DNA of 64,000 nt from JAKVBK01 sp022447275. Lineage in GTDB: Bacteria; Pseudomonadota; Alphaproteobacteria; Rhodobacterales; Rhodobacteraceae. The position numbers and the translations under genes are program-made. The stretch is from positions 868,001 through 932,000 of the forward strand of contig CP138932.1 of assembly GCA_047125605.1 (NCBI GenBank), in the 5' to 3' direction. This document shows, in pieces, positions 52,786 to 61,655 of this stretch (the stretch's first letter is position 1; every line of letters starts with the position of its first letter). The notes under the pieces were generated by a model that saw nothing but the letters and a program-made list of their open reading frames with translations, did not search any database and was not told where the DNA came from.

Positions 52786-53981
52786 GTGTCGGTGTCTTCG
52801 GATGCCAATAGCCGAGCGATCAACCGTTTCATTTTCAGCCGCGGCTGAAGCCCCTCCGGAAGGTTGTCCGATCCGCCGAAAGCCAAATACTCGAACTGGT
52901 GGCGCAGGCTGTGGCGCGCATAAGAGGGCGTCAGGCAGAGGCCGGTGCGGCCGCGCCAGATATCGATAATATCCTGTTGAGAGAATTGGATGCCCTGCCC
53001 TGCCCCAGCGGCTTCAAGACCGCCATGCGCGCCGATCCGTAGCAGACTGAGCGCAGGCCCCAGAGCCTCGGCCACATCACGCGCTGATGCGCCGGGGGCA
53101 ATGTATTGTTGCATGAGGTCAAAGGCGAGCTGTGCCTGCGCGGTTTCGCGCTTTTGCGCCGCATGGGCTGCATCATTCACCCCGCAATAGTAGGCAAGCC
53201 AGTTCTCTCGCCAGCCGCCAAATGCGTCCGGGGCAAACTTGGGGCCGCCATCTTTGTCAACGGGTTGAGCCTTGCTTCCACGATTGTCGCGACGGCGGTT
53301 CGCAGTCAGAATCTGGGCATCCAAAACGCGCAGACTGGGGAACAAAGCCTCAAACCCATCGGGTGTGTAGCGCCAGAAATCCGATGGTGCGCCATGATAG
53401 AAATAGGAAAATGGGGCAACGTGAAACATCACGCCGCCGGGTTTGAGTATGCGCAGCATGTGCTCAGCAGCCAGCCAGGGCTGGGCCACATGTTCCATCA
53501 CAGAGATCGAAAAAATCGCATCATACGCGTTATCAGGGATGTGATCAGCGCGCGTGATATCGCAGACTTTCACGTCATCGCGCCCTTCAACAGGAAACAG
53601 CGATAGAAATTCCCAGTCAAACTGAGGATATTGAGAGCGATCTGAATTAAATGGGCCGCCCAATTCAGCAATGCAGCCAGATTGAATACCAGTCTCTTTC
53701 AGACAGCGTTGAAAGATTTGGTTTACTTGCGTCCGGCTGTCTTCCACATCCTCGGGCCGTGATTGGGTTTCCAAAAGCGCATCGACCCAAGCCGTGAGAT
53801 ATTTGCGTGCTTTCGGCGCATGGCCAGCCTGCAGCCGTGTTACGGCCTTGCGCAGGGCTTTCGTGTCAAATCTGAGGTCTGCGGGAAAAGGATCATCTGC
53901 GTCGTCAACGCCCGTGTCGCAGGCTCTGTGCTCAGGCGCGCTGCGGCCAAATAAGGGGCTTTTGTGTTTGATTGACCACAT
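52782..53981 (-). CDS. Class I SAM-dependent methyltransferase
   Basis: A 399-residue protein. The central domain (about 125-260) has a SAM-binding start IAELGGPFNSD, then KVCDITRADHIPDNAYDAIFSISVMEH and AAEHMLRILKPGGVMFHVAPFSYF, the usual motifs of Methyltransf_11-type enzymes. The first 120 residues are hydrophilic and helical and may be a separate substrate or partner domain. The substrate is unknown. It shares four bases with the convergent DUF502 gene end. Confidence 0.78.
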   Translation of the reverse strand: MWSIKHKSPLFGRSAPEHRACDTGVDDADDPFPADLRFDTKALRKAVTRLQAGHAPKARKYLTAWVDALLETQSRPEDVEDSRTQVNQIFQRCLKETGIQSGCIAELGGPFNSDRSQYPQFDWEFLSLFPVEGRDDVKVCDITRADHIPDNAYDAIFSISVMEHVAQPWLAAEHMLRILKPGGVMFHVAPFSYFYHGAPSDFWRYTPDGFEALFPSLRVLDAQILTANRRRDNRGSKAQPVDKDGGPKFAPDAFGGWRENWLAYYCGVNDAAHAAQKRETAQAQLAFDLMQQYIAPGASARDVAEALGPALSLLRIGAHGGLEAAGAGQGIQFSQQDIIDIWRGRTGLCLTPSYARHSLRHQFEYLAFGGSDNLPEGLQPRLKMKRLIARLLASEDTDT

Positions 53982-54088
53982 GAGATCACTCCAATCCGTG
54001 CGCAGGGCCTTTCATGGATGTACAAGCAAAACTGAGAATTGGTGTGATACCGGCGGAATTTACCGGATTTCTTCAGACAATTTTCTAG

Positions 54089-55138
54089 TCAATTGAACGT
54101 TTCTTGGAGGTCAGCCGTCCCGCGCAGGTTTAGATCGTCTATGTGAAGCTGCAGGAAGCGGTCTGCCGCCTGTCGGCCAGCATCAAACAGACGGTCAATT
54201 ACAGCGGGGATCGCCAGCGTTTTAGTGGCAACGCTCAACTCCGTCATCAGGGCATCGTCGGAAATCATGTGCACCAAAACATCCTTCATGGCATCGGTTT
54301 CCACCTTACCTTCCGCGATCAGTTTCTTGACGAAAGAGATTGCTCGCAACTCTCGCAGGAGCGAAGAATTAAAGCTGATCTCATTGATGCGGTTCTGAAT
54401 CTCGGTGGGGCTATGAGGAACATTATCCCGGTACAAAGGATTGATGTTTACGATGATCACATCGTCCGGCAATGCCGGATCAAACAAGGGAAACAGGGCT
54501 GGGTTGCCGGTATAGCCGCCATCCCAGAAGGCCTCCATTGTCCCCGTGGCGGGATCGCGGAACTCAACCGCTCGAAACAGAGTGGGCAGACAGGCGGAGG
54601 CCAGAATGACGTCTGAGGTCACTTCATGGGCGCCGAAAACACGCACCTTTCCCGAGCGGACATTGGTGGCAGAGATGAACAGCCCTGGGCCTTCGTCGCA
54701 GCAGATGCAGCTGAAATCCAGCCCATCAACCACCGTCTGGAGCGGATGGGCATAGAACGGCCCGCTGGCATAGGGCGAAACAAGGCGGCTGCTGATATCC
54801 ATCGCTTGCCAAGCCGGGCTGGCCTCGATCAGGCTTGAAACCGTGCCGGCATCGGGCAGAAACGGGCGGAACCAGTCGGTCAATGTAGACGCAAACGGGC
54901 CGTTGCCCGCATGAACTTGTTTCCAGACAGCGCGCAGGGCCGCCTTTGCACCATCGGCGCCCCCGGCCACCATCCCCGCCTTGAACGCAGCACCATTGAG
55001 CGCCCCGGCCGATGCGCCAGAGAGGGCTGCAATCTCGAGCCGGGGTTCTTCCAACAGCCGGTCAAGCACGCCCCAGGTATAGGCCCCATGGGCACCGCCC
55101 CCTTGCAGGGCAAGATTTACGCGCTTTCGGTCAGACAT
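54089..55138 (-). CDS. Patatin-like phospholipase family protein
   Basis: A 349-residue hydrolase. GGGAHGAYTWGVLDRLL (about 13-29) is the oxyanion loop, GASAG at 41-45 holds the catalytic Ser43, and DGGYTGNP near 208 supplies the catalytic Asp. There is no signal peptide. It could be an acylhydrolase of membrane lipids or, given its position 66 bases downstream of bdhA on the same strand, an enzyme of polyhydroxybutyrate turnover. The latter is inference. Confidence 0.88.
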   Translation of the reverse strand: MSDRKRVNLALQGGGAHGAYTWGVLDRLLEEPRLEIAALSGASAGALNGAAFKAGMVAGGADGAKAALRAVWKQVHAGNGPFASTLTDWFRPFLPDAGTVSSLIEASPAWQAMDISSRLVSPYASGPFYAHPLQTVVDGLDFSCICCDEGPGLFISATNVRSGKVRVFGAHEVTSDVILASACLPTLFRAVEFRDPATGTMEAFWDGGYTGNPALFPLFDPALPDDVIIVNINPLYRDNVPHSPTEIQNRINEISFNSSLLRELRAISFVKKLIAEGKVETDAMKDVLVHMISDDALMTELSVATKTLAIPAVIDRLFDAGRQAADRFLQLHIDDLNLRGTADLQETFN

Positions 55139-55204
55139 GGCTGTGCCGTTCTTTATACTGGGCCAGCGGACCCGTCACTCGGATCGGAGCTTTGAGCAGC
55201 GGGC

Positions 55205-55990
55205 TCACAATGCAGTCCACCCCCCGTCAACACTGACCGTTGTGCCTGTGATCTGCGCAGCCGCATCAGACGACAGGAAAATCGCGGTGCCGCCCAGTTG
55301 CTCGACAGTGGCGAACTCTTTTGAGGGTTGGCGCGCGAGCATGACATCGCGGACAACTGTCTCACGATCCATTTCGTATTCTTTCATCGTGTCGGGGATT
55401 TGCGCTTCAACAAGCGGCGTCAGAACATAACCGGGGCAGATGGCATTGGCCGTGATCGGCTCTTGTGCGGTTTCCAGCGCCGTCGTCTTGGTCAAGCCGA
55501 CAATGCCATGCTTTGCGGCAATGTAGGCCGACTTGAATGGCGATGCCGTCAGGCCGTGGGCGGAGGAGATATTGATCACCCTGCCCCATCCCGCAGCCCG
55601 CATCATGGGCAGAGCCGCAGCCGTGGTGTGAAAGGCCGAAGACAGGTTGATGGCGATGATCGCGTTCCATTTGTCGACGGGGAATTGATCGATCGGAGCA
55701 ACATGCTGGATGCCCGCGTTATTGATCAGGATGTCGCATTGGCCCGCTTCGGTAATGAGGGAGCGGCAGGCCTCCGCATCGGACATGTCCGCTTGGATGT
55801 AGCGGGCCGTGACGCCGTGTTCGGCGGCGATCTCAGCAGCCAAGGCATGATCTTCTTCGCGATCCGTGAAGGAGTTCAAAATGACATTTGCCCCGGCCTT
55901 TGCCAGTTCACGCGCAACGCCAAGTCCGATGCCCGAATTTGAGCCCGTGATCACGGCCTGCTTGCCTGCCAGGGATAGTTCATATGCCAT
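55205..55990 (-). CDS. bdhA: 3-hydroxybutyrate dehydrogenase
   Basis: A 261-residue short-chain dehydrogenase. It has the NAD loop TGSNSGIGLG, NNAGIQHVAPI, catalytic Ser in VINISSAHG, and YIAAKHG with Tyr and Lys. The stretch AHGLTASPFKSAYIAAKHGI and the C-terminal VSVDGGWTAL are characteristic of D-beta-hydroxybutyrate dehydrogenases. It oxidises 3-hydroxybutyrate to acetoacetate, a step in using polyhydroxybutyrate. A cggagacc site precedes the ATG. A TGC-rich inverted repeat lies 24 bases upstream. Confidence 0.9.
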   Translation of the reverse strand: MAYELSLAGKQAVITGSNSGIGLGVARELAKAGANVILNSFTDREEDHALAAEIAAEHGVTARYIQADMSDAEACRSLITEAGQCDILINNAGIQHVAPIDQFPVDKWNAIIAINLSSAFHTTAAALPMMRAAGWGRVINISSAHGLTASPFKSAYIAAKHGIVGLTKTTALETAQEPITANAICPGYVLTPLVEAQIPDTMKEYEMDRETVVRDVMLARQPSKEFATVEQLGGTAIFLSSDAAAQITGTTVSVDGGWTAL

Positions 55991-56013
55991 TTTGTGGTCT
56001 CCGTTTCAGATGC

Positions 56014-56045
56014 TGCAGGCGTAGCATTGCAATGCTGCGCCTGCA
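56014..56045. promoter_or_regulatory. TGC-rich inverted repeat upstream of bdhA, candidate PhaR operator
   Basis: A 32-base dyad: TGCAGGCG and CGCCTGCA flank AGCATTGCAATGCT, itself a perfect palindrome, with one mismatched pair (T/G). PhaR of Paracoccus and Rhodobacter binds TGC-rich dyads ahead of polyhydroxybutyrate genes. The site lies 24-55 bases before the bdhA start codon. Confidence 0.55.
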
Positions 56046-56176
56046 TAGTCTCTTGCGCAGACAATCAGGCTAAAGCGAAGGGAATTCTGGCACTGCGCAG
56101 CGCGGTACCTGAATTTAGATGGGCGCAGCAAATGCCTTAACGGTCTCAGCGGGGCGGTGTGATTCACAAACTGCAC

Positions 56177-56252
56177 AAAAAAAACGCCGGCACGAAGCCG
56201 GCGTTAAGTTATTGAGGCAGGTTTCATACAGGCAAGAAACCTATCGAGCAGT
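56177..56252 (-). ncRNA. Candidate small RNA with its own promoter and terminator
   Basis: A minus-strand transcript of about 76 bases is predicted. It has a stem AGGTTTC/GAAACCT (56219-56242) with a 10-base loop, a roughly 13-base single-stranded linker, and a perfect 9-bp terminator stem (56183-56205) followed by eight T. A promoter sits at the right distance upstream. No open frame fits, and the terminator separates it from bdhA, so it looks like an independent trans-acting RNA. I do not recognise a family. Confidence 0.6.
56183..56205 (-). terminator. Strong rho-independent terminator of the candidate small RNA
   Basis: AACGCCGGC pairs perfectly with GCCGGCGTT around a 5-base loop; on the minus strand eight T follow (overlapping the stem base). 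There is no T-tract on the plus strand, so its direction is clear. Confidence 0.85.
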
Positions 56253-56258
56253 AACGCC

Positions 56259-56287
56259 TTTATACGCAGAGCAACGCCGATCTCCAA
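56259..56287 (-). promoter_or_regulatory. Sigma-70 promoter of the candidate small RNA
   Basis: On the minus strand TTGGAG, exactly 17 bases, then TATAAA, with the predicted start A at 56252, seven bases further. Both hexamers are close to consensus. Confidence 0.65.
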
Positions 56288-56359
56288 GTTAAAAGTTTGA
56301 AAACACACTGTTCGCCGCCTAACCTGAACCGAAATGACAATCATTCGGGGGAGCAGAAA

Positions 56360-58180
56360 ATGGCCCAAACGCAACAATACTTGACCCAAGCGATCCGCAC
56401 GGCGGTGCTTGGTATGTTTGCCACATGTCTTGGAAACAGTGCTTTGGCAGAGCCAGCGCATGGCATAGCTATGTATGGAGAGCCTGCGCTGCCACCGGAT
56501 TTTGTGTCTCTGCCCTATGCAAATCCGGACGCGCCCCAAGGCGGGAGAATCATTTTCGGAGAATCGGGCGGCTATGACAGCCTCCGCCCATTCATCCTGA
56601 AGGGCCGCAGCGTTTATGGTCATCGCGTCTATGGCTACGAAAGCTTGATGGGCCGCAGTTGGGACGAACCGTTCACCTTATACGGGCTTTTGGCCGAATC
56701 GGTGGAGACGGGTCCGAACCGTGAATGGGTCGAGTTCACCCTGCGCCCCGAGGCCCGATTTTCCGATGGCAGCCCGGTAACGGTGGAAGATGTCTTGTGG
56801 TCATTTGAGACGCTCGGAACCAAAGGCCACCCGCGCTATCACGGTGCCTGGAAGAAAGTGTCGAGTGCAGAGGCTGTCGGTCCGCGGACGGTGCGATTTA
56901 CATTCAATACCGATGATCAGGAAATCGCATTGATCATGGGACTGCGCCCTATTCTGAAAAAAGCCTGGTTCGATGGCCGCGAATTTGAAGATAGCGGCAT
57001 GGAGGCGCCGATTGGTTCAGGGCCCTATGTGGTTGAAAAGGCAGAGGCTGGGACCAGCCTTGTTCTGAAGAAAGACCCCGATTGGTGGGGGGCTGATCTG
57101 CCCTTTAACCAAGGCCTGCACAATCTTGACGAGATCCGCTACGAGTATTTCTCGGATGGTGGCGTGGCCTTTGAGGCGTTTCGCGCCGGTGACACGGACT
57201 CCAACCGAGAGTTCAACGCCGCCAAATGGGAAACGGCCTATGACTTCCCGGCGATTGATGCGGGTGACGTAGTCAAATCGATCATTCCGCACCAGCGTCC
57301 CTCGGGGATCACTGGATTTGTGATGAACACACGGCGAGATCTGTTCAAGGATTGGCGTGTGCGCGAAGCACTTATTCAAGCCTTCAACTTCGAGTTCATC
57401 AATGCGGCCCTCAATGGGGGCAGCCAGCCGCGGATCACCTCCTACTATGCGAACTCGGTGCTGGCGATGGCTCCCGGGGCCGCCACTGGCAAGGTTGCAG
57501 AGCTACTGGAGCCGTTCTCAGCCGATCTGCTCCCCGGCACGCTGGAGGGCTATACCTTCCCCGAAACCGATGGCAGTGAAAGCAACCGACGGGGCATTCG
57601 CACCGCCCTTCGCTTGCTCGAAGAGGCGGGCTACACGGTTCAGGATGGCGTGCTGACCGGCGCAGAAGGGCCGGTTAAACTTACGATCCTGCTCCGCTCT
57701 GGTGCCGCGCAAACCAGCAATATCGCCGAAATCTACGCCGAAAGCCTCAAGCGGCTTGGCATTGATGTGACGCTGGAGACGGTCGACAGCGCACAATACA
57801 AGGAACGCACTGAGGTCTATGACTTTGACATGGCCTATTACCGGCGTGGCCTGTCGCTCTCGCCGGGGAATGAACAGATGCTCTATTGGGGCAAGGACGG
57901 CATCACAAACCCGGGCACGCGCAACTGGATGGGCATGGACAGCCCGGCGGCTGAGGCGATGATCGAGGCAATGTTGACATCAGAGAGCCAGGATGACTAC
58001 CGCGCAGCCGTCCATGCACTTGACCGGGTGCTGACGGCCGGCCGCTATGTGATCCCGATCTGGTACAACCCTGTGTCGCGTATCGCACACAAATCTTATC
58101 TGAAGTTTCCCGAAACTACGCAAATGTATGGTGATTGGATCGGCTTTCAGCCAGATGTCTGGTGGTCAGAGCAGGAGTAA
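56360..58180 (+). CDS. ABC transporter substrate-binding protein, family 5 (YejA-like)
   Basis: A 606-residue exported protein. The signal peptide covers about 1-31 (...GNSALA-E). HGIAMYGEPALPPDFVSLPYANPDAPQGG is the YejA-type N-terminus, and DWRVREALIQAFNFEFIN is the SBP_bac_5 core. It probably binds oligopeptides or microcin C-like peptides. The matching permease and ATPase genes (yejBEF) are not adjacent. The start at 56360 has a gggggagc site; an in-frame ATG 63 bases upstream precedes that site. Confidence 0.9.
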   Translation: MAQTQQYLTQAIRTAVLGMFATCLGNSALAEPAHGIAMYGEPALPPDFVSLPYANPDAPQGGRIIFGESGGYDSLRPFILKGRSVYGHRVYGYESLMGRSWDEPFTLYGLLAESVETGPNREWVEFTLRPEARFSDGSPVTVEDVLWSFETLGTKGHPRYHGAWKKVSSAEAVGPRTVRFTFNTDDQEIALIMGLRPILKKAWFDGREFEDSGMEAPIGSGPYVVEKAEAGTSLVLKKDPDWWGADLPFNQGLHNLDEIRYEYFSDGGVAFEAFRAGDTDSNREFNAAKWETAYDFPAIDAGDVVKSIIPHQRPSGITGFVMNTRRDLFKDWRVREALIQAFNFEFINAALNGGSQPRITSYYANSVLAMAPGAATGKVAELLEPFSADLLPGTLEGYTFPETDGSESNRRGIRTALRLLEEAGYTVQDGVLTGAEGPVKLTILLRSGAAQTSNIAEIYAESLKRLGIDVTLETVDSAQYKERTEVYDFDMAYYRRGLSLSPGNEQMLYWGKDGITNPGTRNWMGMDSPAAEAMIEAMLTSESQDDYRAAVHALDRVLTAGRYVIPIWYNPVSRIAHKSYLKFPETTQMYGDWIGFQPDVWWSEQE

Positions 58181-58188
58181 CAAAAGTG

Positions 58189-58308
58189 ATGAAATACCTA
58201 TTGCCTATGGCCTTGGTCGCCCTTGTGGCGCTGACAGGCTGCGCCACGGTCGAGGGGTTGGGCCAGGATATTTCCGCCGGCGCGCGCACAGTGGGTGATC
58301 TGCTGTAA
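58189..58308 (+). CDS. Entericidin-like small lipoprotein
   Basis: A 39-residue peptide: MKYLLPMALVALVALTGC is a lipoprotein signal with lipobox LTGC, followed by ATVEGLGQDISAGARTVGDLL, the entericidin A/B pattern. It should be processed to a lipid-anchored peptide of about 22 residues. The start has the aggag site located at the stop of the YejA-like gene, eight bases away, so the two are probably cotranscribed. Confidence 0.85.
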   Translation: MKYLLPMALVALVALTGCATVEGLGQDISAGARTVGDLL

Positions 58309-58438
58309 TCCAGATGCAAACGGGCAGAGCGCTCCGGCGCCCTGCCCCATCAGCCCCAACAAGCCGCTTAGAAATCCCCAAACCTAATGCGCGAATTGTC
58401 CCGCCAGTCCTCAGGATAGCCACAGTCGATCCGTGGTT

Positions 58439-59593
58439 TCATTCGATGCCATTTTTCTGTTTGATCAATCGCTCATGGGTTTGCATGGCATATCGGTCCG
58501 TCATGCCCGCAATGTAATCCGATACGATACGCGCTATGGCTGTCGACCCACTGGCCTCCGCCACATCGCGCTGCCATTCGTCCGGCAGCAACTCTGGCCG
58601 GGCCAGAAACAGTGGGAAAAGGTCTTTTACAATTCGGGTTACCTGTGCGCGCATGTCCATCACCGATTTGGCGCGGTACATGCGCCCAAAGAGAAAGCTT
58701 CGAATTTCCTTCAAGTCGCGCCACAAAGCATCGGAAAACTGAATCACAGGTCGCCCAAGGGCGCGCACATCCTCAACGCTGTGCAGACCGGTGGCGCCAA
58801 GATGGGTGCGTGAAGTGTCAATCACATCGCCCACCATTACGCCAAACACCCGCCGGAGGGCTTCGTGTCGTCTGCGGATCGGATCGAGGTCGGGCCAAGC
58901 CGCATCCACCTGTGCATAGGCCGCCCCGACGATCGGCAGTGCGGCTGCATCTGCATCGCTGAACAGACCCGCGCGCAGACCGTCCATCAAATCGTGATTA
59001 TTATAAGCAATGTCGTCGGACAGGGCTGCGACCTGCGCTTCCGCAGAGGCATGGGTATCCAACTCAAGATCATGGTGCGCATTATAGTCCGCCAGTGCAT
59101 AGGGCAGCGGGCCGGGCAAAGGGCCATTGTGTTTTGCAATGGCCTCAAGGGTTTCCCATGTCAGGTTGAGGCCGTCAAAGCCGGCATAATGTCGTTCCAG
59201 CGACGTGACGATCTTGATCGCCTGGGCGTTGTGATCAAACCCGCCATGGGGCGCCATCAGCGCGTGCAGGGCATCTTCGCCCGTGTGGCCAAAGGGCGTG
59301 TGGCCCAAATCATGGGCAAGAGCCACGGCTTCGGTCAGTTCCTGATTCAGATCCAAAGCGCCAGCGATTGTGCGCGCCACTTGGGCGACCTCGATCGAAT
59401 GGGTCAGGCGGGTCCGGAAATGATCGCCCTCGTGCTCCACAAACACCTGAGTTTTGTGCTTGAGTCGCCGAAATGCCGAACAGTGGATAATCCTGTCGCG
59501 ATCCCGCTGGAAACAAGAGCGGAAAGTGCTTTCTTCTTCGGGGTGCAGCCGCCCTTTTGAGCGGTTGGGATCACTTGCGTAGGGCGCGCGCAT
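58439..59593 (-). CDS. dgt: Deoxyguanosinetriphosphate triphosphohydrolase-like protein
   Basis: A 384-residue HD-domain enzyme. The metal ligands are in FRTRLTHSIEVAQVA (His), ALAHDLGHTPFGHTGEDAL (His-Asp) and the later SDDIAYNNHDL. It removes triphosphate from dNTPs. The start MRAPYASDPNRSKGR at 59593 fits the family; in-frame codons upstream overlap the ErpA/IscA gene region. It is divergent from that gene with about 70 bases between. Confidence 0.92.
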   Translation of the reverse strand: MRAPYASDPNRSKGRLHPEEESTFRSCFQRDRDRIIHCSAFRRLKHKTQVFVEHEGDHFRTRLTHSIEVAQVARTIAGALDLNQELTEAVALAHDLGHTPFGHTGEDALHALMAPHGGFDHNAQAIKIVTSLERHYAGFDGLNLTWETLEAIAKHNGPLPGPLPYALADYNAHHDLELDTHASAEAQVAALSDDIAYNNHDLMDGLRAGLFSDADAAALPIVGAAYAQVDAAWPDLDPIRRRHEALRRVFGVMVGDVIDTSRTHLGATGLHSVEDVRALGRPVIQFSDALWRDLKEIRSFLFGRMYRAKSVMDMRAQVTRIVKDLFPLFLARPELLPDEWQRDVAEASGSTAIARIVSDYIAGMTDRYAMQTHERLIKQKNGIE

Positions 59594-59663
59594 GTCGCCT
59601 CCTTGTTCCAGCCTTCTTGGGCTTCTATATTCAAATTGAAATAGAAACGCGAAGAGCTTCCTG

Positions 59664-59987
59664 ATGGACCTGAACTTGCCCCCTACCGTGACGGATCGTG
59701 CCTTTGCCCGGCTTGCCGAAATTGACGCCGCCCCGCAAGCATTGCGCATTGCGGTTGAAGGCGGTGGGTGCTCTGGTTTTCAATATGAGATCAAGCTGGA
59801 TGAGCCGGCCGATGACGATCTGGTGCTGGAGGGCGACGGCCAGCGCGTGGTTGTGGATCAAGTCTCCCTTCCGTTTCTTGCGAACGCTGTGATTGATTTC
59901 ACCGAAGAACTGATCGGCGCCCGGTTTGTGATCGAAAACCCCAATGCAACCTCCTCTTGCGGCTGCGGCACATCCTTTTCCATGTGA
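59664..59987 (+). CDS. ErpA/IscA-type iron-sulfur cluster assembly protein
   Basis: A 107-residue A-type carrier. The three cluster ligands are visible: Cys in VEGGGCSGFQY and two in the C-terminal NATSSCGCGTSFSM. It passes Fe-S clusters to target proteins. The family is certain; whether it is ErpA or another A-type paralogue is not. A gagcttcctg spacer precedes the ATG. Confidence 0.92.
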   Translation: MDLNLPPTVTDRAFARLAEIDAAPQALRIAVEGGGCSGFQYEIKLDEPADDDLVLEGDGQRVVVDQVSLPFLANAVIDFTEELIGARFVIENPNATSSCGCGTSFSM

Positions 59988-60321
59988 ACGGGCCGGTTAA
60001 GCCTCTTTGAGCACGCGGGCTGAAACTCCGCCCCCTGCAGCATGGGCCTGAACATCCCTCACGACAACGGCATTGGCCCTTGGCATGCCCCTATTGTGTT
60101 CCGGTCAGCCCTCGAAGAAGCGCCCAGAAACCAGTGAGAACGGGCAAGCGACTGGCGCGAAATTGAACGCTTTTGCGTCCACCCAGTGATGCGGGGAACT
60201 TGGAAACCCGTCCGTCATCCCGACGCTCCGGCGAAACAGGAAGCAGGCCAAGGCATGCGCTCAGGGCTTGATCATCGCAGCCGCGCCCGGTAGCCCAAAA
60301 CCAGCATTGGGAGACAGCGCC
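59988..60321. other. Intergenic region before xthA without a supported gene
   Basis: About 330 bases. A 31-codon frame starts at 60041 but has no ribosome binding site or family match. Nothing else is supported. Confidence 0.5.
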
Positions 60322-61101
60322 ATGAAGATCGCAACCTTCAACATCAACGGCATCAAGGCGCGTCACAAGGCCTTGCCAGCATGGCTTGAGGAACAGAGCC
60401 CCGACGTGGCGCTGCTCCAAGAGATCAAGTCGGTGGACGAGGCCTTCCCCCGCGACCTGATCGAAGATCTGGGTTACAACCTCGAAACCCACGGCCAGAA
60501 GGGCTTTAACGGCGTCGCTATCGCATCGAAGTATCCTCTGGAAGATGTGACCCGCGGCCTGCCCGGTGATCCCGAGGATGTGCAGGCCCGCTGGATCGAG
60601 GCCACGGTGGTGGGCGCACGGGCCGTGCGTGTGGCTGGGCTGTATCTGCCCAATGGCAACCCCGTGCCAGGCCCGAAATACGACTATAAGCTCGCTTGGA
60701 TGAAACGCATGAAGGCGCGGGCTGCGGAGCTTTTGCGTACGGAAGAACCCATCGTTCTTGGCGGCGACTACAACGTCATCCCCCAACCCGAAGATTGCGC
60801 GCGCCCGGCCGCTTGGGAAAAGGATGCGCTCTTTCTGCCTCAGACGCGCGCTGCGTTCCGTGAAATTCTGAATTTGGGCTATACAGAGGCCTTTCGCGCC
60901 CGTGTTTCTGGGCCCGGGCATTACTCATTTTGGGATTACCAAGCGGGCGCCTATCAGCGCAATGATGGCATCCGCATCGATCATCTGCTGCTCTCTCCTC
61001 GGGCGGCCGACCTCTTGCGCGATGTGGGCATCGACAAGGATGAGCGGGCCCGTGACAAGCCTTCTGATCATGTGCCGGTGTGGATTGAGCTGGACGCTTA
61101 A
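60322..61101 (+). CDS. xthA: Exodeoxyribonuclease III
   Basis: A 259-residue apurinic/apyrimidinic endonuclease and 3'-5' exonuclease. MKIATFNINGIKARH, LLQEIKS (metal-binding Glu), GLYLPNGNP, LGGDYNVIP (Asp-Asn) and the C-terminal RIDHLLLS and KPSDHVPVW (Asp-His) are all present, so the active site is complete. It is convergent with the truncated glgB, whose end it overlaps by four bases. Confidence 0.95.
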   Translation: MKIATFNINGIKARHKALPAWLEEQSPDVALLQEIKSVDEAFPRDLIEDLGYNLETHGQKGFNGVAIASKYPLEDVTRGLPGDPEDVQARWIEATVVGARAVRVAGLYLPNGNPVPGPKYDYKLAWMKRMKARAAELLRTEEPIVLGGDYNVIPQPEDCARPAAWEKDALFLPQTRAAFREILNLGYTEAFRARVSGPGHYSFWDYQAGAYQRNDGIRIDHLLLSPRAADLLRDVGIDKDERARDKPSDHVPVWIELDA

Positions 61102-61655
61102 TCAAAGGGCCGCGAGGGGCACAGAATCACCGTGGACAGGGCCGGCAGCGTAACGCGCGCCGATTGCGCTTGGCCATGGGCGCCGGGACCATTCGCCTCA
61201 ACGGCCCCCAGATCGCCCGCACCGGCACCGCCATAGGCTTCGGCATCGCTGTTGAAAATCTCATGCCATGTGCCGGTTTGCGGCAGCCCGACCACGACGG
61301 CCTCGCGGGGGATCGGCGTGAAATTGCAGATCACGGCCACAGGGGCATCCCCGGCGCTGACCTTGCGCAGCCATGCCACGATGGACCGATCCGCATCGCT
61401 ACCATCAATCCATTCAAACCCCTCCGGTACGCAATCCTTGCAATGCAGGGCTGGCACAGTTCGGTACAGGTGGTTGAGATCTTTCACCAACTGCTGCACG
61501 CCCGCATGGGCAGGATCGTTGAGCACATCCCAAGGCAGGCCCGTGTTGTGGTTCCATTCGTTGGGCTGGGCAAATTCCTGGCCCATAAACAGCAGTTTCT
61601 TGCCCGGGTCACGCTAAAAGGCCGCAAAGAGAGCATGGATCAAGCGCGCCTCTTG
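61098..61655 (-). pseudogene. glgB: Truncated 1,4-alpha-glucan branching enzyme (glgB) C-terminus
   Basis: An open frame (61098-61586) encodes the C-terminal 162 residues of GlgB: MGQEFAQPNEWNH, GVQQLVKDLNHLYR, EWIDGSDADRSIVAWLRKV, VICNFTPIPR and the final all-beta domain. Just upstream the same frame continues as ARLIHALFAAF, then TAG, then RDPGKKLLF. The TAG sits where GlgB has a conserved Trp. Further upstream a second stop appears and homology ends. The catalytic barrel (Asp/Glu) is missing, so the gene is dead. Confidence 0.85.

Noticed and set aside
60041..60136. A 31-codon frame upstream of xthA
   Set aside because: There is no ribosome binding site, no family, and no sign of selection visible from one sequence.
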